Source of the DNA: Dendrocalamus latiflorus
Taxonomy: Eukaryota; Streptophyta; Magnoliopsida; Poales; Poaceae
Direction of reading: 5' to 3'
Assembly: GCA_017311315.1 (NCBI GenBank)
Contig: CM029669.1
Span: 19,665,683 to 19,729,682 of the forward strand
DNA length: 64,000 bases
Shown here: positions 1-11,378 of the stretch, piece after piece
How the letters are laid out: each line of letters begins with the position of its first letter
Numbering within the stretch: the first letter of the stretch is position 1
Program-made: the position numbers and the translations under genes
Notes under the pieces: generated by a model
What the model was told of the DNA's origin: nothing
The model's input: the letters and a program-made list of their open reading frames with translations, nothing else
Database searches by the model: none

Positions 1-794
1 AAGAGAGAGGAATGGCTGGCTTCTCTCTGGCCATGCTGATGGTTTGGTCTTATCTCTATTTCTCTCTTGCCTGGTTGTGCAAGGCTTCGGCCTTATCCTC
101 ATTCCTCTCTTGGTCGGCTGTGCAATGGTTAAAACGTTGGTCCATGGGGAGGCTTTGGCAATGTGCTTCAGTTTTCTACTGTGCAAGGTAAGTCAGTAAA
201 AACTATAGTGGGTGTTGACTCAGTTTTTCACCAATGATGAGACCTACTTAAGTGAGAGGTGTCAGCTGGCCCTGGACAGTCCTGGTATCTCGATGTGCAC
301 TAATAGCCTCAGTCTTCTAAAGTCGAATAGGTTCTGATGGAAAACTACTTTTATTTCTTTGTATTCTCCTTTGGATTGTTTTTATCCTATCACTTGGGTT
401 ACAAAAGAGAAATCAGTGTTTTGGTTTGGTCTTCGGAAGGCTACTACTCGTAGATCCATGTAAAAGAAATAGCAAAACAAGGAATAATGCAAATGTAATT
501 TTTTATTTTGCATTCTAATGCAATGCTTGCAATTTATTTACTTTTAGATGCAACGCTTACAATTTATTTACTTTTAGATGCAAATTCATATTCTATAGTT
601 ATTCAAGTGTTGTAATAAACTTCTTTGGCTTGCAAGAGTTATGTTTAGATTATTGTAGTTCACTGTGTTGTAATTACTTTAATTGCTCTTTATTTACTAT
701 TAATTAAATTAATTTTACTGTTAGCATTAATTAAGAGTTAGGGTTATTTCAAAGACCCACTAGTAATCGCGACCAGCATCGCGAGGTGTGATGT
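1..794. other. AT-rich intergenic stretch, no gene seen
   Basis: No supported open frame, RNA gene or terminal repeat was found here. Around 518-588 a phrase of about 34 bases containing 'caatttatttacttttag' occurs twice in tandem, which looks like a simple local duplication. Confidence 0.5.
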
Positions 795-1460
795 GAGGCG
801 GGTCCTAGTGAACAGAGGTAGCTCCATGACCTCCTGTTCGTCGACACCTTTTACCAAATGGGCATCCCTCGAAGTAGGCTGAAGCTGCCAAGGATACCCC
901 TATAAGGTTTCGGAGGGCACCTGGTCAACGCCCTAAGGCAGAAGATAGCGCTTGAGGTAGCCTTCAGGTAAGGAGAGTAGAGAAGAAGGGAGGTTATCAA
1001 CTTTGACATTGTGGATCTTCAATATCCATACAACACTATCTTGGAAAGTGCCACCCTCAAAACGTTTGGCGCAGTCCCCCATCACAATTATCTGTGCATG
1101 AAGCTCCGGGCCCAAGGGGGATCATACGATGTTCAGCAACTAGGACCTTGCCAGGCAAGTCGAGGTGGGCACACAGAGCCCCCATCGCAAAGTGCACGCC
1201 GTGAACGAAGGTACCTCCCCTCCCTCCGTCTGGATGGTGAGGTAAAGAGGGTGCCGCTCAATAATGAAGGCCCATTGAAGCAAGTATCGATCAAGACAAC
1301 CTTACCTCGAAGACCGAACGGAGCCTACTGGAAATGCTCCAGAAGAATGCAGACGTCTTCGCATAGTCATCCGCCAACATCATCGGAGTGGAACGCTCTG
1401 TTGTCAAGCACAAGCTGGCGGTGCGCCCCGATGCGAAGCCTGTCAAGCCTTGACAACTTT
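795..1460 (+). pseudogene. Ty3/gypsy protease to start-of-RT fragment, decayed
   Basis: Broken frames on the plus strand spell the same retropepsin domain that is well preserved at 13422-13895. Around 805 the active-site loop reads LVNRGSS where the young element has LVDGGSS. Near 1005-1105 the conserved tail reads FDIVDLQYPYNTILES followed by FGAVPHHNYLCMKL. Around 1300-1455, in another frame, the text ends in LAVRPDAKPVKP, which resembles the start of a gypsy reverse transcriptase region. Frameshifts, stops and the D-to-N change at the catalytic loop mark it as dead. It resembles the protease of the element at 11.1-23.0 kb, but no LTR was found nearby, so it is a truncated fragment. Confidence 0.8.
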
Positions 1461-2189
1461 TCATCTACAACAACAAAATTATTTATATTTGAGAAATCAA
1501 GATCGATCTTGATAATTGCACTACATCTTTGCAAAGTGAAATAAGCCTGCAGATGTAAAAAAACACCTATTTTATGATCAGTAGATGGTGATATGGACAT
1601 TCTAGAGAAGCACTTAAGAAATTACTCCAGAAAAGAATTTCATGTCTTAAACCTTAATTTCACACCTGCTATATAGGAAAGCCACTTGAATTCCAAGCCA
1701 AAACCATCAGTTTTCTAATGTCCTCCACTTCATGTACATATGGATCAGGAATGTATAGACTACAACGACAGCAAGCAGCATGGTTGTAAGCGGCTTACAA
1801 TTGCATAATTTTCGAAAATGCTATTAGTTCAGCACATTCCTTTGTTCTATGTGTATGTTTCATTTCAGCACCAATAGCTATTTGTACTATTGCCATGCAA
1901 ATGCTATGGCCCTTGCAAAAGTTGCTTAGTTGCAAAGGTAATAATCCATTGCACTAATACTTGTCAAACAATAGCCCCATCAAAGATTGCAGCTGAGAAA
2001 TAGTTAGGACTATCTTTATCTCGTGCCTAACAACCTTAAAGCTAGGCTTTTGGAGTGATTTGCCCCAGCAATTGAAGTGGTACGGAGCCCTCCAATCGTC
2101 ATTCGTCATTTCTAAACAAGGGAATTAATGGCAGCACTATTGGCTGTATCTTCCCCAACCTTTACTATTTTCAATGACATCTGCATGGA
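1461..2189. other. Intergenic, probably decayed transposon sequence
   Basis: This lies between two pieces of gypsy polyprotein and may be the eroded interior of the same element, but no translatable motif was recognised in it. Confidence 0.4.
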
Positions 2190-2412
2190 GATTTCATCCA
2201 CACCCGACCTGCAGGCTTTGCGAGATAGTGTGTAAGCTGGTACAGCCGAACCGGCCTGGTCTGTGGTGGATGGGCTTATTTTGTATGACGGCCGGGTGTA
2301 TTTGGCTACTGAATCCCCTCTACAGCAGCAGGTTCTAATCGAAGCTCATGGTCAGGATCACGAAGGTGTTCAGAGAACACTCCATCGTTTGCGTACCACA
2401 TGTTTTAGGAAC
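2190..2412 (+). pseudogene. Ty3/gypsy integrase N-terminal zinc-binding fragment
   Basis: One plus-strand frame with a single internal stop reads through the linker and histidine part of a retroviral-type integrase zinc finger (H2C2). Recognisable parts are VVDGLILYDGRVYLA, then a helix ending in EAHGQDHEGVQRTLHRLR. The cysteine half of the finger and the catalytic core are missing, so this is only a short remnant. It lies 3' of the protease/RT fragment on the same strand and is probably part of the same ancient insertion. Confidence 0.75.
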
Positions 2413-3980
2413 ATAGATTAAGTAACTACATCAAAGATTAATCTTCCAAGAGCAGTACCACATGGGTTCGATTGACCGTCCAGAATCTTCCAAATAGTTC
2501 AGAAAAATGTCGTCACCCTCGCGGAACAGAAGGCGTGCCACCGGCGTCGAGGCCATGCCTCAGGCTCCGAGCTCCTTGTCAACAAAATGCTTTTACTTGA
2601 TGTGTTTTTTTCCCGGTGGGTTGGTAATTAGTTCCCTGTCGAGCTAAAAACAGAATGATATAGCAGTAGAAATTGCCCGACAAACCTGCCTATTTTACGC
2701 AGTGGAAAATAAAATGCAATAATGACCTGATCGCTAGGAACCGTTTGTAATATGTGATTGGGATCTTTCACAGATCAGTGGATCATCAGGGATCGTTTGT
2801 AATCGTTGAAGATCAAGATACCTTGTAGTGCTAATTGGTAATCTGAGTTACCATTATAGTCAGATTACCACCAGTATTAGCAATTGGTTTACCGCACTGT
2901 AGGGTGGGGGTACCTGAGATTACGGATGGAGATCACGTAATCTTTGCTCCTGTACATGCATGCCATACTAAAATTCCATATCCATATTCCGGGAACTCAA
3001 ATTCTGAAAAACAAACGTAGAACTCAAATCGATGATCCATAATACGGGCCGGCAATTGAGGGTGTAATTTAATAGAGAAGTGTAAAACTGAAAACTCTGC
3101 GTCGAAGGGAGCAGATGGGACTGGGAGTGGCTAACCGTGCCGAATAGCTGCTCCGTGCCTGGAGTTCAGCCTCCGCACGCGCGCGGCGGACGGCGGCAGA
3201 CGAACCGCGCTGAGCGCGGCCGCCTCGACCATCACGCGCGCCGCGCGGTTCGCACGCTCGCACGAGACGCAGAGCCAAAACCTGATCGAGTCGTCGAATA
3301 CCTGCACCCGCACCGTTTGATTTGCCGTGCGAGGAAGCAAACGGACCGTCCCTTGGGCTTCAATCTGGGCTGCCATTGGGCCTAGGCGAAATGTAGCCTA
3401 GAAAGAGTGGGAGCGCATCAGTTAGGCCGTCTCATGCAGGCGAGTGGTGTAAACATGCAGAGAGACACGCAGATACTCCAATTGCAGTCATAAAAATGAA
3501 CATAAGTGAAGTCCCAGACGCGAATAACAATGATCATACGACAGTACAACACTAATAAACTGCAAATTTGCACGACAGCTGACAAACTTGTAAAAGAAAC
3601 AATCAAGAAGCACCAACCTGCAGTTTGTGATCACCACCTGGAGTTCTGTTTCGGTGGCTAATGTGATACATAGCGATATAGAGCTCACATGAGCTGGGAG
3701 ACTCCTTACTAATACACAAGATGAAAACTTGAGCAGGTATCCAGGTTGAGCAGAGCCAAGAAACACCAAATAGAATGAGGAAGATGGATCAAAATAGGGC
3801 AAGGATCAGCCAAATTAGCTAATCCCTTAAGATCTCACAAAGTCTTTTTCTTCTGGCAAGATCAGTCATGCAAGATCTGATCCGTCTGGTGTCAACCACG
3901 ATATGGCAGTGAAGTTCAGGGAACCAGAGCTACAACATCAACAGGAATGAAGTGATACTTCCATTTTGAAGACACGTAAG
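2413..3980. other. Intergenic; holds a GC-rich island at about 3100-3400
   Basis: Most of this stretch shows nothing. A block of about 300 bases near 3100-3400 is much more GC- and CpG-rich than its surroundings and is open in three frames (for example minus 3131-3376). No frame matches a family I recognise, and the openness may simply reflect GC content. It could be a broken exon or a transposon promoter. Confidence 0.4.
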
Positions 3981-4091
3981 GCAGATACTTTGAATTTGAG
4001 GTAACATCTAAAAACACAAAGATAATTACGTATTTAAGATTTTGAGCGAGGTACCACGGTCAATCAGCCACCAGATACTTTGAATTTGAGG
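3981..4091. repeat. Direct repeat pair at edge of the 4.1-5.6 kb foldback
   Basis: The phrase 'cagatactttgaatttgagg' occurs at about 3982 and again at about 4072. The second copy abuts the foldback element that starts near 4095. It may be a small local duplication; it is too long for an ordinary CACTA target duplication. Confidence 0.6.
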
Positions 4092-4094
4092 CAT

Positions 4095-5567
4095 GGTTGA
4101 ATTTTTTTGTACGGATAATCTATTTTTTATTCGAAATTACAGAAATATATCCGCAGGAAAAATTTTTACAAAAATATGCTCAAGTCGCCCAATGGTTGGA
4201 CGATTGGAGCCTTTCGCCCAACCCAACAGCGACAACTGGAAAATCTCCCAACCGTTGGGCGATTAATTGCAATCGCCCCACCGTTGGGCGACTTTCCTCC
4301 AGTCGCCCTCCCATTGGGCGACTTTCATGCAGTCGCCCAACCATTGGGCGACTGCATTCAGATATTCGCCAAAAATAGTGAAAATTGGTGGAGCTGTTCT
4401 TCATACATCCAAAAGTCTCCAGAAAAAAATTTGAGCAATTTCGGCCACGGGATCAAAAGTTATAGCAGTTTCAATCGAGGTCGAAACGAATTTGAGTCCG
4501 TTTTGGACACACCTTCAGTAAAACGGGCATAACTTTTGCATACGGTGTCCGTTTTCGACGTTCTTGTACTCGTTGAAAAGCTAACGACAAGCCCGATCCA
4601 AAAAACGACCAGCTTGCGCCCGTCGCCTTCCAAGACCCCAAAAACCGGTCATCTTTGGACCTAAACCTGCGTCGCAAGTTTTTGATTTCTGTTTTTGCCC
4701 TTTTTCTTAGTCTTCCTTTCGGAATTTGGATTTTGCTTCAACTGAAAAGTTGTAGATTTTGTCAAAACCTTTCAAATGAGTATATATAAGCTATATAAAA
4801 CTTAGCTATTTTATCTTTTCAGACTAGTTGTTTATATTGCATCGGTATATAAAACTTGTGATAGGGAGTATTACAGACGGTTTGTATGTAGAACTGTTTG
4901 TGATAATCTGACCGTTGGGCCCGTCGATGTCCTCAACCCAATCCTAGCCCAGAGACATGAATTCTCAGTAACATCAAAATATCATTTACCATCGTATGTA
5001 CCGATCGTTCTACGATCAATCGTTCTTAAAAAAAATTTCCAAATTTTTTTACACACCTAAAATATATAATGAACATAAATGGGTTTGTCGTTAGCTTTCC
5101 AACGAGTACAAGAACGTCGAAAACGGACACCGTATGCAAAAGTTATGCCCGTTTTACTGAAGGTGTGTCGGAAACGGACTCAAATTCGTTTCGGCCTCGA
5201 TTGAAACTGCTATAACTTTTGATCCCGTGGCCGAAATTGCTCAAATTTTTTTCTGAAGACTTTTGGATGTATGAAGAACAGCTCCACCAATTTTCACTAT
5301 TTTTGGCAAAGAGAATGCAATCGCAAGTCGCCCAATGGGAGGGCGACTGGAGGAAAGTCGCCCAACGGTGGGGCGACTGCAATTAATCGCCCAACGGTTG
5401 GAAGATTTTCCAGTTGTCGCTGTTGGGTTGGGCGAAAGGCTCCAATCGCTCAAACATTGGGCGACTGGAGCATATTTTTGTAAAAAAAAATCCCGCGAGT
5501 GTATTTCTGTAATTTCGAATAAAAAATGGATTATCCGTACAAAAAATTCCAATCTTTTGCTCATTTG
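4095..5567. mobile_element. CACTA-related non-autonomous foldback element
   Basis: The two ends are inverted copies of each other. About 490 bases at 4100-4592 match the reverse complement of about 5074-5560 with only scattered mismatches. Each arm carries several short inverted motifs built on 'agtcgcccaa' and 'ttgggcgact', which look like subterminal transposase-binding repeats. The middle (about 4545-4935) is homologous, in reverse, to about 19742-20165 inside the intact CACTA element at 18785-20668, including the 'acggacaccgtatgcaaa' block. No CACTA terminal motif is visible at its edges, so it is either a truncated CACTA relative or a relative with different ends. Open frames inside it are repeat shadows. 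Confidence 0.7.
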
Positions 5568-7766
5568 ACAAGACGGCATGCGATTATTGTAGACATTTAG
5601 GCTAAGCACTACAGATAACTAGAAATATATGTGATATATTGAATTTGTTTGGAAGTATTGAACATTGATAGTAATCAGTTGTCTGACATACATCAAGGTA
5701 TCTCTATCGCTATCATTGGAACAAATTTAAAATAAGAAAGCATAACCTGAATAGCACCTCAGCTGTCTAGTGGCAAAACCTACTCTTTTAACTTTGAAGG
5801 AGGCATCAAGAGAATGCAATAGCATCACAAATTAATATATTTTACATCAACACCTATTTTAAGAAAATCCTGGTTCAAGGATGACCACAGACGCTTCATT
5901 TTTCTAATTTTCCAAATTATCATGTTCACAACTAGTAGAATCTTACCACCAGAAAAACCCTAAGTGCCCCCCAAAAAAATCGTGGCGGGTAACTTGAAGT
6001 AAATCACAAACAAATCTAGCATCAAATAGCAAATGCCACCTCTGGAGATTTTAAATCTAACTCGAGTCAATGCCAAATCAAGTGAAAATATGGGAAGTTA
6101 GTGAGATCTGAAATTATCTTGAAAATTAGTTACCTTGAAGAAGTAGGTATTACCTCAGCTCCTGACTCTGTGGATATGAGAACTCTAAGCCCCTCAAGTA
6201 GGTGACTAGGTGTTACCTAAACAAATTTTGCATCACCAACTTCCTGCTGATACTGAATCCCTCATTCCAACTCTACCATGTAGGCGGGACAGCAAATGCC
6301 TAAATGCTCTATATCCTTATATTCTATTACATTTCCTGCTCCTCCCCTTCACTTCCATCATTACAACCAACTTATGCACTCTCTCAGTCTCCCCTAAACT
6401 AGAGATGTCTTTCAAGCCGACTTAATAATCTGCACTATTTTTCATTCTCAATTTCTTCTCAAGGTAATCCTAACTCTCTAAATAATTTGAAATGTCACTA
6501 AATTTTCTCCTCTTACATGATTTGGATAACAAATGGCTACACTTTATGCAGAAGACTGGTTAGACGTATAACCCTAGAGGTGAAATTTGTCATATGGTGG
6601 TTTATTTCACTTTGCGATTTTTGCAACAGCAGATAGGGGTTTTGTGGGTATAAATGTTAATTAATTGAGGCTTGATATTCTTGGAAAAATAGAAACGAAA
6701 AGCATCAGTGATCATCCTAAAGCCAAATTAACTTGATTTTAGTGTCAATGCTAAATATATGCATTGAGCATACAATAAAAACTCCAGAATAAGATCTAGA
6801 ATTCAATACCTAATCACCTAAAGCTCAACTAAATGGGTTAACCCTTCTTGGCGAAGCAAGTATGTAAGCCCAAGCACTATTTGGGAATCAAGCCTTAGCT
6901 CATACGATCTGCTACAAGCCTATGACCCAAAGCCCAGGCATTTCCTTGGGGCTGAGTCTTGGGTCATCACATCCACAGCTTACGAGTGGCGAGGTCAACA
7001 ATGGTTCTAATAACTCTGGATTCTTCTTCAGCAACGACAAAAATCGCTTTGATTTACAAAAAGCAAAAAAAAAGAGGGAAAAAGGAATTAAGAGAACGTC
7101 AACTGAGTAAAGTTTTATAATTTCAATGTTGCTTTCCTTACAAATAAAACTCTTACTTGCATAGTCGCCACTCAAGAAATTAACCAAAATAGTCCCAACT
7201 CCTAGCAAACAATTATTTTGTCATCTCATAGCAAATAAATAAGAAATCAATACCTTGCACGAAATATTTCACATAATAACAAAAATTATCCATTATCCCT
7301 AAGACAGAACACTATGGGTTGGCATCTTGCACACAGAATTAATCACCTACACTATGGATTGGCATCTTGCACACAGAATTAATCACCTTCTTACGAATTT
7401 GCAATAATTAAAGCACATAAATATGAGTCGATGCTATAAAACTACTCACAATACCAGCAAATCGCAACCAAACAACATATGCATAACTTTCTCCCGCATA
7501 TCTGTCCACAAAATTTCCAAGTGCAACAAGTTATACAGCTATTCTCTCTGAATTTGTAATAAATACAACAGTGTATAGCATTAAAATATGTAGAATCCTC
7601 GCGACATTAAGACACAACACAAATCCCTCTTGAGAAAAAAAAAAGGAAACAAATCGAAAGGCACAAAACCATCTCTGCAACTGCCTCTATGCTTTCTTTT
7701 TCTTTCATACAACTGGGTAATAGTTTTCTAATTAGAGCGATCAAATCAAAACCGAGCCATACAACT
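5568..7766. other. Intergenic downstream of the RING gene
   Basis: AT-rich sequence with no supported gene. At about 7310-7389 a unit of about 40 bases containing 'ggcatcttgcacacagaatt' is repeated twice in tandem with one difference. The right part should include the 3' UTR of the minus-strand RING gene, but no poly(A) signal could be assigned firmly. Confidence 0.4.
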
Positions 7767-7807
7767 CTATAAAGCCATACAAGTAAAGCTTGCCGTTACC
7801 GCACAAT

Positions 7808-8596
7808 TCAGGCAGCCGCGGCTCGTCCCGCTTTCCAGGTCTCGTACTCGGGATCGTCGGTCGGCAGCTCGAAGCGGCAGAGCGGGCACGAGTTGCGCAC
7901 CTCGAGCCACGGCACGATGCACTCCTCGTGGTACCGGTGCGAGCAAGGCAGCCTCTTCACGCGCTCCCCGGCCGCAACCCCGTCCCTGCACACCGAGCAC
8001 TCCGCCCCCTCCTCGCCGGCGGCGACGACGGCTGACGGGAGCGCCTCGACGGCCGACCTGGCCGCCGGCGGCTTGTTCTTGAGGAACAGCCCCTCCCCGC
8101 CGGCAACGAGCACCTCGTACGCCTCCCGGTCGGAGGTGTACACAAAGCCCTCCTCGGAGTCGGCGGGGGCGGGGGGCGGCACGTCGCCGAGCACCTCCCA
8201 TTCGGGCTCCGGCGGCTCCACCCCGGCTTCGGAGGCGGACGCGACTTCCTCCCAATCGAATTCGTCGGCCGCGATGGAGGCCTCAAGCGGCAGATCCGGC
8301 TCGTCATCGTCCAATTGGAGGCAGTCCCACCGGATCGAGGCCTCGTCGTCGTCGTCCTCGGGGAACCCGAGGTTGTCGGGCCTGGGCGCGACGAGCGCGT
8401 CGTGGAAGAGGTCGGGCTCCACGGAGAGGAACTGGCTGCGGACACGGTCGGAGGCCACCGCCGCCGCCGACGCGGAGGAGGCCGACGAATCTGGACGGAA
8501 CACCGGCACAAAGGCGTCGTAAGACGAGGAGGAAGACTCTAGGGTTTGGAGGATCTCGTCGGCGGCGAGACGCAGGATAAGAGATGAGGAAGCCAT
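7808..8596 (-). CDS. RING-H2 finger E3 ubiquitin ligase, intronless
   Basis: A 262-residue intact protein. The C-terminal RING-H2 finger has all eight zinc ligands: C200-x2-C203-x14-C218-x-H220-x2-H223-x2-C226-x10-C237-x2-C240. The finger includes the usual W (PWLEVRNSCPLCR) that contacts E2 enzymes. Residues 1-195 are low-complexity and acidic (serine run near 21-25, DDDD near 80-83), with one better ordered stretch at about 150-190 just before the finger. In plants this layout belongs to the CIP8/RING1-like RING ligases, which attach ubiquitin to substrates in nucleus or cytosol. No signal peptide or membrane segment is seen, and the substrate is unknown. The start is the first ATG of the frame; upstream sequence has stops. 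No intron is needed. It is the only host gene in the first 38 kb. Confidence 0.93.
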   Translation of the reverse strand: MASSSLILRLAADEILQTLESSSSSYDAFVPVFRPDSSASSASAAAVASDRVRSQFLSVEPDLFHDALVAPRPDNLGFPEDDDDEASIRWDCLQLDDDEPDLPLEASIAADEFDWEEVASASEAGVEPPEPEWEVLGDVPPPAPADSEEGFVYTSDREAYEVLVAGGEGLFLKNKPPAARSAVEALPSAVVAAGEEGAECSVCRDGVAAGERVKRLPCSHRYHEECIVPWLEVRNSCPLCRFELPTDDPEYETWKAGRAAAA

Positions 8597-8945
8597 GGAT
8601 GCGAGAGGGGACGAAAAAATAGCGCCCTGGAGGAGCGTCTCGGGAGCCCCTTGCTATTGTAGGTGCCTTCGCCTCCGAAATTCAGCGACTCTCCGGTAGA
8701 TGGGAATGACGAGCTTGTCTCATGATAGGTGGGGCCAGATAGTTGTGGAGCCCAGTCGCCATTGATTGTCACTGGAGTTCGCGTGGGCCGATTGTTATGA
8801 CAGGTGGGGCCTTCGCGCTGTCACTAAGCCATGGTTGGTTGGCGTTGTGGCGTCTCATGGCAGGTGGGGTACACACTTACAGAGCCAACCTGCCGGTCAT
8901 GTTACTGGTGTGTGATTGATGGCTACAGGTGGCTTTTTCCAAAAT
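8597..8945 (-). promoter_or_regulatory. Probable promoter and 5' UTR of the RING gene
   Basis: This stretch sits directly upstream of the RING start. It contains repeated 'aggtggggcc'-like phrases (about 8729, 8801 and 8861). No clear TATA box was found, so the core promoter cannot be placed. The assignment rests on position. Confidence 0.35.
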
Positions 8946-8948
8946 TAA

Positions 8949-9172
8949 GGTCCCGTTTGGCACAGCTCCACTTATGAAGTGGAGCTGTTTTTTTTTATTT
9001 CACAAGTGGAGTTGGGTGAAACTACTTTTTTCAGCTCCATCCAAGGAGCTACTTTTGTCTCAGCAGGTTTTAAGGGATTCCTTGGGTGGAGCTATTTTGT
9101 TGTACCCCGTTTGGCACAAAACGGCTCCAAACAGCTCCAGGAGCCGGTGGTGGAGCTGTGCCAAACGGGGCC
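8949..9172. mobile_element. Tourist-like MITE (PIF/Harbinger type), TSD TAA
   Basis: A 224-base element with inverted ends. The left end reads 'ggtcccgtttggcacagctc' and the right end is its complement with one mismatch (ending 'gccaaacggggcc'). TAA is duplicated on both sides (8946-8948 and 9173-9175), as expected for PIF/Harbinger insertions. Another copy of the 'cccgtttggcacaaaac' end motif lies inside at about 9107, so the element may hold a partial internal duplication. It lies about 350 bases upstream of the RING start. Confidence 0.85.
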
Positions 9173-9175
9173 TAA

Positions 9176-10170
9176 AACAAACGACAACTTCTGCCATCAA
9201 ATTCTCTAAATAATTTTCAAAGTACAAAATTATGAATGTGCCTACAATCCAACTATGTATTTTCTGGGTTTCCCACACATACACCTATTTATGGGTAGAC
9301 AATAAAAATACATGCTTTTAGATCTTGCTTTTTTCTGTCTATACACCATACCCTCGCTAAACAAGTGTTTTTTCTCCGTGTGTTCTACGCAAACTCATGG
9401 CTCACCAAGGCCCAGCTGTCAATACATCGTCCCTCTTGCTTTCACTAGGCCACAACTCTAGTTCCCACAGCCGCCACATCCTGATCTCTCTCCCTTATCT
9501 CATGCCATTGCCATATACAAATTTGCTGACAATTAGCAGAAGAAAAGGATCCATCTCGAGACCAAGAAGAATTGCTTGTTCGAAAATACTTGATGATTTA
9601 TTTATGCCAAGTAGGAATTGATCACGAACATCACAGGGAGATGCAAACATCACTAAAGCAGAGAGAGAAGGTATAGGTAGAAAACCAATCCTCTATTACT
9701 AAAGCAAATTTCATTGTGATATCCTAGTGGGGCTTCCAAAAAAGATAAAGCAACATAAAAAATAGAATATGACAATATTTTTCTAAACTTATGGGAAAAT
9801 ATAGGTACAGTAAGCAGTAAAAAGAACAAAAAACAAGTCAACTTGCTCTTCTAGGTAGTTTTTAACACAGATATGATTATAGCCGGTTTGCTTTGTGATT
9901 TTGCCAACCTAGATTGAACCATATAAGGAGTAATCACATGTTAATGTTGATTATCCTACACATGAACTTGCTCCAAGGAATTTAAACTTTTAGTTTTTAA
10001 CCTGTAGCTCCTGTACACAGAGGAAGAATAATTACCTATCAATGTAGCATAGATAGCTTGTCAGTATAGCAAAGATTGCTAGTTTAGACTAAATTGAACT
10101 CTAGTGACACATGTTAGTGTTCTTATCATATTTTGCTAGTGATACTAATATGAAATGCTTTTTAATACAG
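9176..10170. other. Intergenic, nothing recognised
   Basis: AT-rich sequence without supported genes, terminal repeats or RNA motifs. Confidence 0.4.
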
Positions 10171-10172
10171 TA

Positions 10173-10417
10173 TGGGCCTGTTCTTTTTGGCTGTAGCTTA
10201 TGGCTTTTGGCTGAAATTTTTGAATTTTGGCTGTTTACGGTACAGATTACAGAGAGATCGATACTCACTTGCGATTTTGGCTGGTATAGATGTTGGGCTT
10301 TTAACGTGTACTACGTTTATCTTGTAGACCCCGTCTTAAAAAAATACTCCATTTAAAAGTTAGGTACTGTAGCGGCTGCGAAAAGCCGGCCGACTTGTGG
10401 CCAGCCGAACAGGCCCA
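10173..10417. mobile_element. MITE with TGGGCCTGTTC ends
   Basis: The left end reads 'tgggcctgttc' and the right end 'gaacaggccca', perfect inverted 11-mers; 'ggctg' and 'cagcc' motifs lie close inside. The element is 245 bases, flanked by TA on both sides. Its core phrase 'cttatggcttttggctgaaa' resembles the MITE copies at 26497, 27148 and 41784. The superfamily is uncertain, because a TA duplication is typical of Tc1/mariner MITEs but these ends are not the usual Stowaway ends. Confidence 0.65.
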
Positions 10418-11075
10418 TAGAATTCTTGCCAGTATAGAACATAATGCAAGTATATAGTAATTGGACATAATGCAGTATCATTCCAAAAAAGATTGACAAT
10501 CACTGCCCAACAAAGGGAGCTAGATCTTTTTGCTTGATAAAAATTTTAGGATGTCACAATTGTCATCGAAGTTATTATATACTACATGCCTCATGACATT
10601 TCTGCACAGCCAGTATAAGTACTCCCGCTTTTATACCATTTATTTCAAGTGTCATTTGATTCATACATTGCTTTTTAATTAATTGTAATTTGCTTTTTGT
10701 AAATGATTTAACATGCTTCCTAACCCATATTGTGTTTTGCTCTTGACAACCATATCAGTTTGCCTATCATTGTAACATAACTTGCTATTAGACCAAGCAT
10801 ACATAATTGTTTTAGAAAAACCTTGACCGTGCTAATTTGTCTATTCCGTATCAGTTTTGCACTAGTTGACCAAATTTAATTGCCTAGTATGCCATGTAAC
10901 TTGCTTCCTGTTGATGCAAGTGTGATTTTTCTCGTATATTGTTTTTGGAAGCATTGCAGTTTGCTTTTCGTAATAAGGTAACATGCTTCCTAAAATAGTA
11001 GTTTTACTCTTGACAATCTATAAACTCTAGAATTGTTCTGCGAGGCAGCATGAGGGATCGGTTACCTTTGGTTCT
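10418..11075. other. Intergenic, left flank of the large LTR element
   Basis: No gene or repeat was recognised. Short phrases such as 'aacatgcttcctaa' recur (about 10710 and 10980), suggesting a decayed local duplication. Confidence 0.4.
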
Positions 11076-11080
11076 TCCCC

Positions 11081-11324
11081 TGTCGTAGGGGTGGCCCCCA
11101 CCTAAACCCAGCAGGCCTGGTAGGAAGTTATAAGGCCCGGAATAGGCCACATGTAATGACACAAATACCCCTGAAGGGGATAATCAGCTGTAAGGGCATA
11201 ATTGTAAAAGCACTCCCCATGTATATATATAGAACACCGACCATGGGGAGAAGGCAGGCCATTACATTCATCTTCATCACTCTCCACTACCATCTCTCTC
11301 TCTGTTTGGTCTGTAGCCACAACA
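11081..11324 (+). repeat. 5' LTR of the young retrotransposon
   Basis: 244 bases from TG to CA. A TATA run at about 11222-11231 ('gtatatatatag') is the likely core promoter for the genomic transcript. It differs from the 3' LTR at one base (ggggata here, gggggta there). Confidence 0.95.
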
Positions 11325-11326
11325 GT

Positions 11327-11344
11327 TGGCGCCGTCCGTGGGGA
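11327..11344 (+). other. Probable primer-binding site
   Basis: Two bases after the 5' LTR the text 'tggcgccgtccgtgggga' begins. Its first nine bases fit the 3' end of a plant tRNA-Asp (ending ...ACGGCGCCA); the rest fits poorly. Position and the leading TGG make a primer-binding site likely, but the tRNA identity is tentative. Confidence 0.6.
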
Positions 11345-11378
11345 GGACAAGGACAAGCCTGAAGACCGAAGAAGAAGG

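Noticed and set aside
3069..3385. Overlapping frames in the GC-rich block
   Set aside because: All are open because of base composition. No domain, no splice context and no family match that I can defend.
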